Part shown: positions 62,625 through 64,000 of the stretch, piece by piece | Layout of the letters: each line of letters begins with the position of its first letter | How positions within the stretch are numbered: the first letter of the stretch is position 1 | Origin: Paraburkholderia acidisoli | GTDB lineage: Bacteria > Pseudomonadota > Gammaproteobacteria > Burkholderiales > Burkholderiaceae | Direction of reading: 5' to 3' | NCBI RefSeq assembly: GCF_009789675.1 | Contig: NZ_CP046913.1 | Span: 124,001-188,000 of the forward strand | Length of the DNA: 64,000 nt | The notes under the pieces: model-generated | Database searches by the model: none | What the model was told of the DNA's origin: nothing | Seen by the model: only the letters and a program-made list of their open reading frames with translations | Program-made: the position numbers and the translations under genes

Positions 62625-63950
62625 TTACGGCGCGTCGTGCGGCGCCGCCTCGCGGCCGACGACCGGCGCCATGCCGCGCCCGGGCAAACCGTTCAGCGCT
62701 TCGTAGCAGGCGCCCATGGTGTGGTAGTCGGTCTTGCCGGCCGGGCTCTTTTCGTCACTGTACTTGCGGTTGTCGCAGGTGAGGATGCGATACCACGCGC
62801 CGTAGCGATGATCGACGAAATGCTTCCAGCTGTAGCGCCAGATTTCGTCGTACCAGTCCCAGAAGCGCTCGTTGCCGGTGCGCTTGCCCAGCAGCGCGGC
62901 GGTGGCGAAGGTCTCGGCCTGCACCCAGAAGTATTTGTCGTGATCGCACACGGTGTAGTCCGGGCCGAAGCCGTAGTACAGGCCGCCGTGGTCGTTGTCC
63001 CACGCGTGCGCCATGGCCGCGTCGAACAGTTCGATGGCGCGCGGCAGCAGCCACGGCAGCGGACGATGGCGCTCGATCAGCAGCAGCAGCTTCGCCCACT
63101 CGGTCTGGTGGCCCGGCTGGAAACCCCACGGACGGAAGATGTTCGAGCTGTCTTCCTCGTTGTAGTGCCAGTCCACCGACCAGTCGGCGTGATAGTGCTC
63201 CCACACGAGCCCTTGCGACAGCTTCGCCTGGCGCAGCGTGATGTTGCTCGCGACACGCTCCGCGCGGTCGAGATAGACGAGATGGCCGGTCGCCTCGTAC
63301 GCGGCGATCAGCGCCTCGGTCGTGTGCATGTTGGCGTTCTGGCCGCGATAGCTCGAAACGGTCCAGTCGGGCGTGGCTTCGTCGGCGTAAAGGCCGGCCG
63401 CGCCGTCCCAGAAGCGGTGTTCCATCAGCTCGAAGGTCGCGGCGATCATCGGCCTGGCTTCCTCGATGCCCGCCATCGCGGCGTGCGCATACGCGAGCAG
63501 CACGAAGGCGAGACCGTAGCAATGGCGCGTGCCGTCGAGCAACTGTTTCTGGCCGTCGCGCCAGTCGATCTCCCAGTCGTAGCCTTGCCGTTGCGGGTCC
63601 CAGTGACCGTCGCGCAGGAATTGCAGGCCGTGGCGCGCGTATTCGAGATGCTGCGGATCGCCGAACTCGCGATACGCCATCGCATAGTTGAACACGAAGC
63701 GGCAGCTGCTCACGAGGTGGCGCGAGTGCGCGTTGTAGATCGAGCCGTCGTCGCGGAAATAGTGGAAGAAGCCGCCCGTGCGGTCGAACACGTTGGGCGC
63801 GTAGAAGCGCAGCGTGTCCTGCACGTGACCGAGCAGGAAGCCGCGGTCGCGAAAGCTCGCGACGGCCGGCGCGGCGGTTTGCGAATCGGTCGGTGAAGCG
63901 TTTTGTGAAGCTGGTTGTGAAGCAGAAGGCGGAGTAGCGGTCGTCGTCAT
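62625..63950 (-). CDS. AGE-family sugar epimerase/isomerase
   Basis: 441 aa. An (alpha/alpha)6-barrel: FFHYFRDDGSIYN, RHLVSSCRFVFNYAMA, RHCYGLAFVLLAYAHA, NANMHTTEALIAAYEATG, WGFQPGHQTEWAKLLLLIER, KYFWVQAETFATAALL and DYHTMGACYEAL hold the His/Glu/Arg residues typical of N-acylglucosamine 2-epimerase relatives. The HTTEALI and PGHQTEWA blocks are those of D-mannose isomerases (mannose to fructose, YihS-like). With the downstream fructokinase this gives mannose to fructose to fructose 6-phosphate. N-terminal ~30 residues are Ser/Pro/Thr-rich and disordered. Confidence 0.9.
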   Translation of the reverse strand: MTTTATPPSASQPASQNASPTDSQTAAPAVASFRDRGFLLGHVQDTLRFYAPNVFDRTGGFFHYFRDDGSIYNAHSRHLVSSCRFVFNYAMAYREFGDPQHLEYARHGLQFLRDGHWDPQRQGYDWEIDWRDGQKQLLDGTRHCYGLAFVLLAYAHAAMAGIEEARPMIAATFELMEHRFWDGAAGLYADEATPDWTVSSYRGQNANMHTTEALIAAYEATGHLVYLDRAERVASNITLRQAKLSQGLVWEHYHADWSVDWHYNEEDSSNIFRPWGFQPGHQTEWAKLLLLIERHRPLPWLLPRAIELFDAAMAHAWDNDHGGLYYGFGPDYTVCDHDKYFWVQAETFATAALLGKRTGNERFWDWYDEIWRYSWKHFVDHRYGAWYRILTCDNRKYSDEKSPAGKTDYHTMGACYEALNGLPGRGMAPVVGREAAPHDAP

Positions 63951-64000
63951 GGCGTTCTCTTCTTGCTGGACTGCGTGCTGGAGTCGGGTGGACGAGGCGT

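Overview
The window is high-GC, gene-dense DNA of a Burkholderiaceae type (Burkholderia, Paraburkholderia or Caballeronia). The call rests on the rsmI / yraN / SIS-domain / BON-lipoprotein / cytochrome c neighbourhood, a DUF4148 gene, a fused indolepyruvate:ferredoxin oxidoreductase and a complete Tad pilus cluster. No rRNA genes or CRISPR arrays are visible. One tRNA gene, tRNA-Ala(CGC), is present.

Layout. 1-8,001 is core genome: the end of a CDF metal exporter, an Lrp/AsnC regulator, a DEDD exonuclease, an MBL-fold hydrolase, an ~820-bp structured non-coding stretch, rlpA, divergent rsmI and yraN (start codons overlapping, with a minisatellite in the 5' part of yraN), a DiaA/GmhA-like protein, a DolP-like lipoprotein, a cytochrome c and tRNA-Ala. 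8,002 to about 29,020 is a lower-GC genomic island at the tRNA 3' end. Its left edge carries a truncated P4-type integrase, a transposase scrap and a truncated aquaporin gene. Its right edge carries a second copy of the tRNA-distal terminator and a broken AlpA-like excisionase.

The island cargo (9,225-28,180) is one six-gene minus-strand operon plus a tiny overlapping ORF: WYL regulator > SNF2-type helicase > 1642-aa adenine methyltransferase > 41-aa ORF > HNH nuclease fused to a DndB-like DGQHR domain > 2111-aa DEAH helicase with DUF1998 and a nuclease-like tail > RelE-like domain fused to a UvrD helicase. Helicase-methyltransferase-DUF1998 in this order resembles class 1 DISARM (drmD-drmMI-drmA-drmB). 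The fusions and accessory genes do not match the canonical system. This is the best candidate in the window for an undescribed or under-described anti-phage system.

29,051-42,718 is a complete Tad/Flp pilus operon on the minus strand: flp, cpaA/tadV, cpaB/rcpC, cpaC/rcpA, a small cpaD-like lipoprotein, cpaE/tadZ, tadA, tadB, tadC, tadD, two TadE-like pseudopilins, tadG and a terminal GT87-type glycosyltransferase. A 600-bp AT-rich leader precedes it. Nearly all genes overlap by 1-4 nt.

43,300-64,000 is core and accessory metabolism and signalling: an AHSA1 protein, DUF4148, a bufferin operon (DUF2282 precursor, DUF692 MNIO enzyme, DUF2063 partner) likely for copper buffering, a diguanylate cyclase, a DUF2239 gene behind two palindromic operators, an NCS2 nucleobase permease with a possible structured leader, a CPA1 Na+/H+ antiporter, an EAL phosphodiesterase, indolepyruvate oxidoreductase, a KirBac K+ channel, two small conserved proteins, a fructokinase and an AGE-family sugar isomerase. 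Short tandem repeats recur at gene ends and in spacers through this half.
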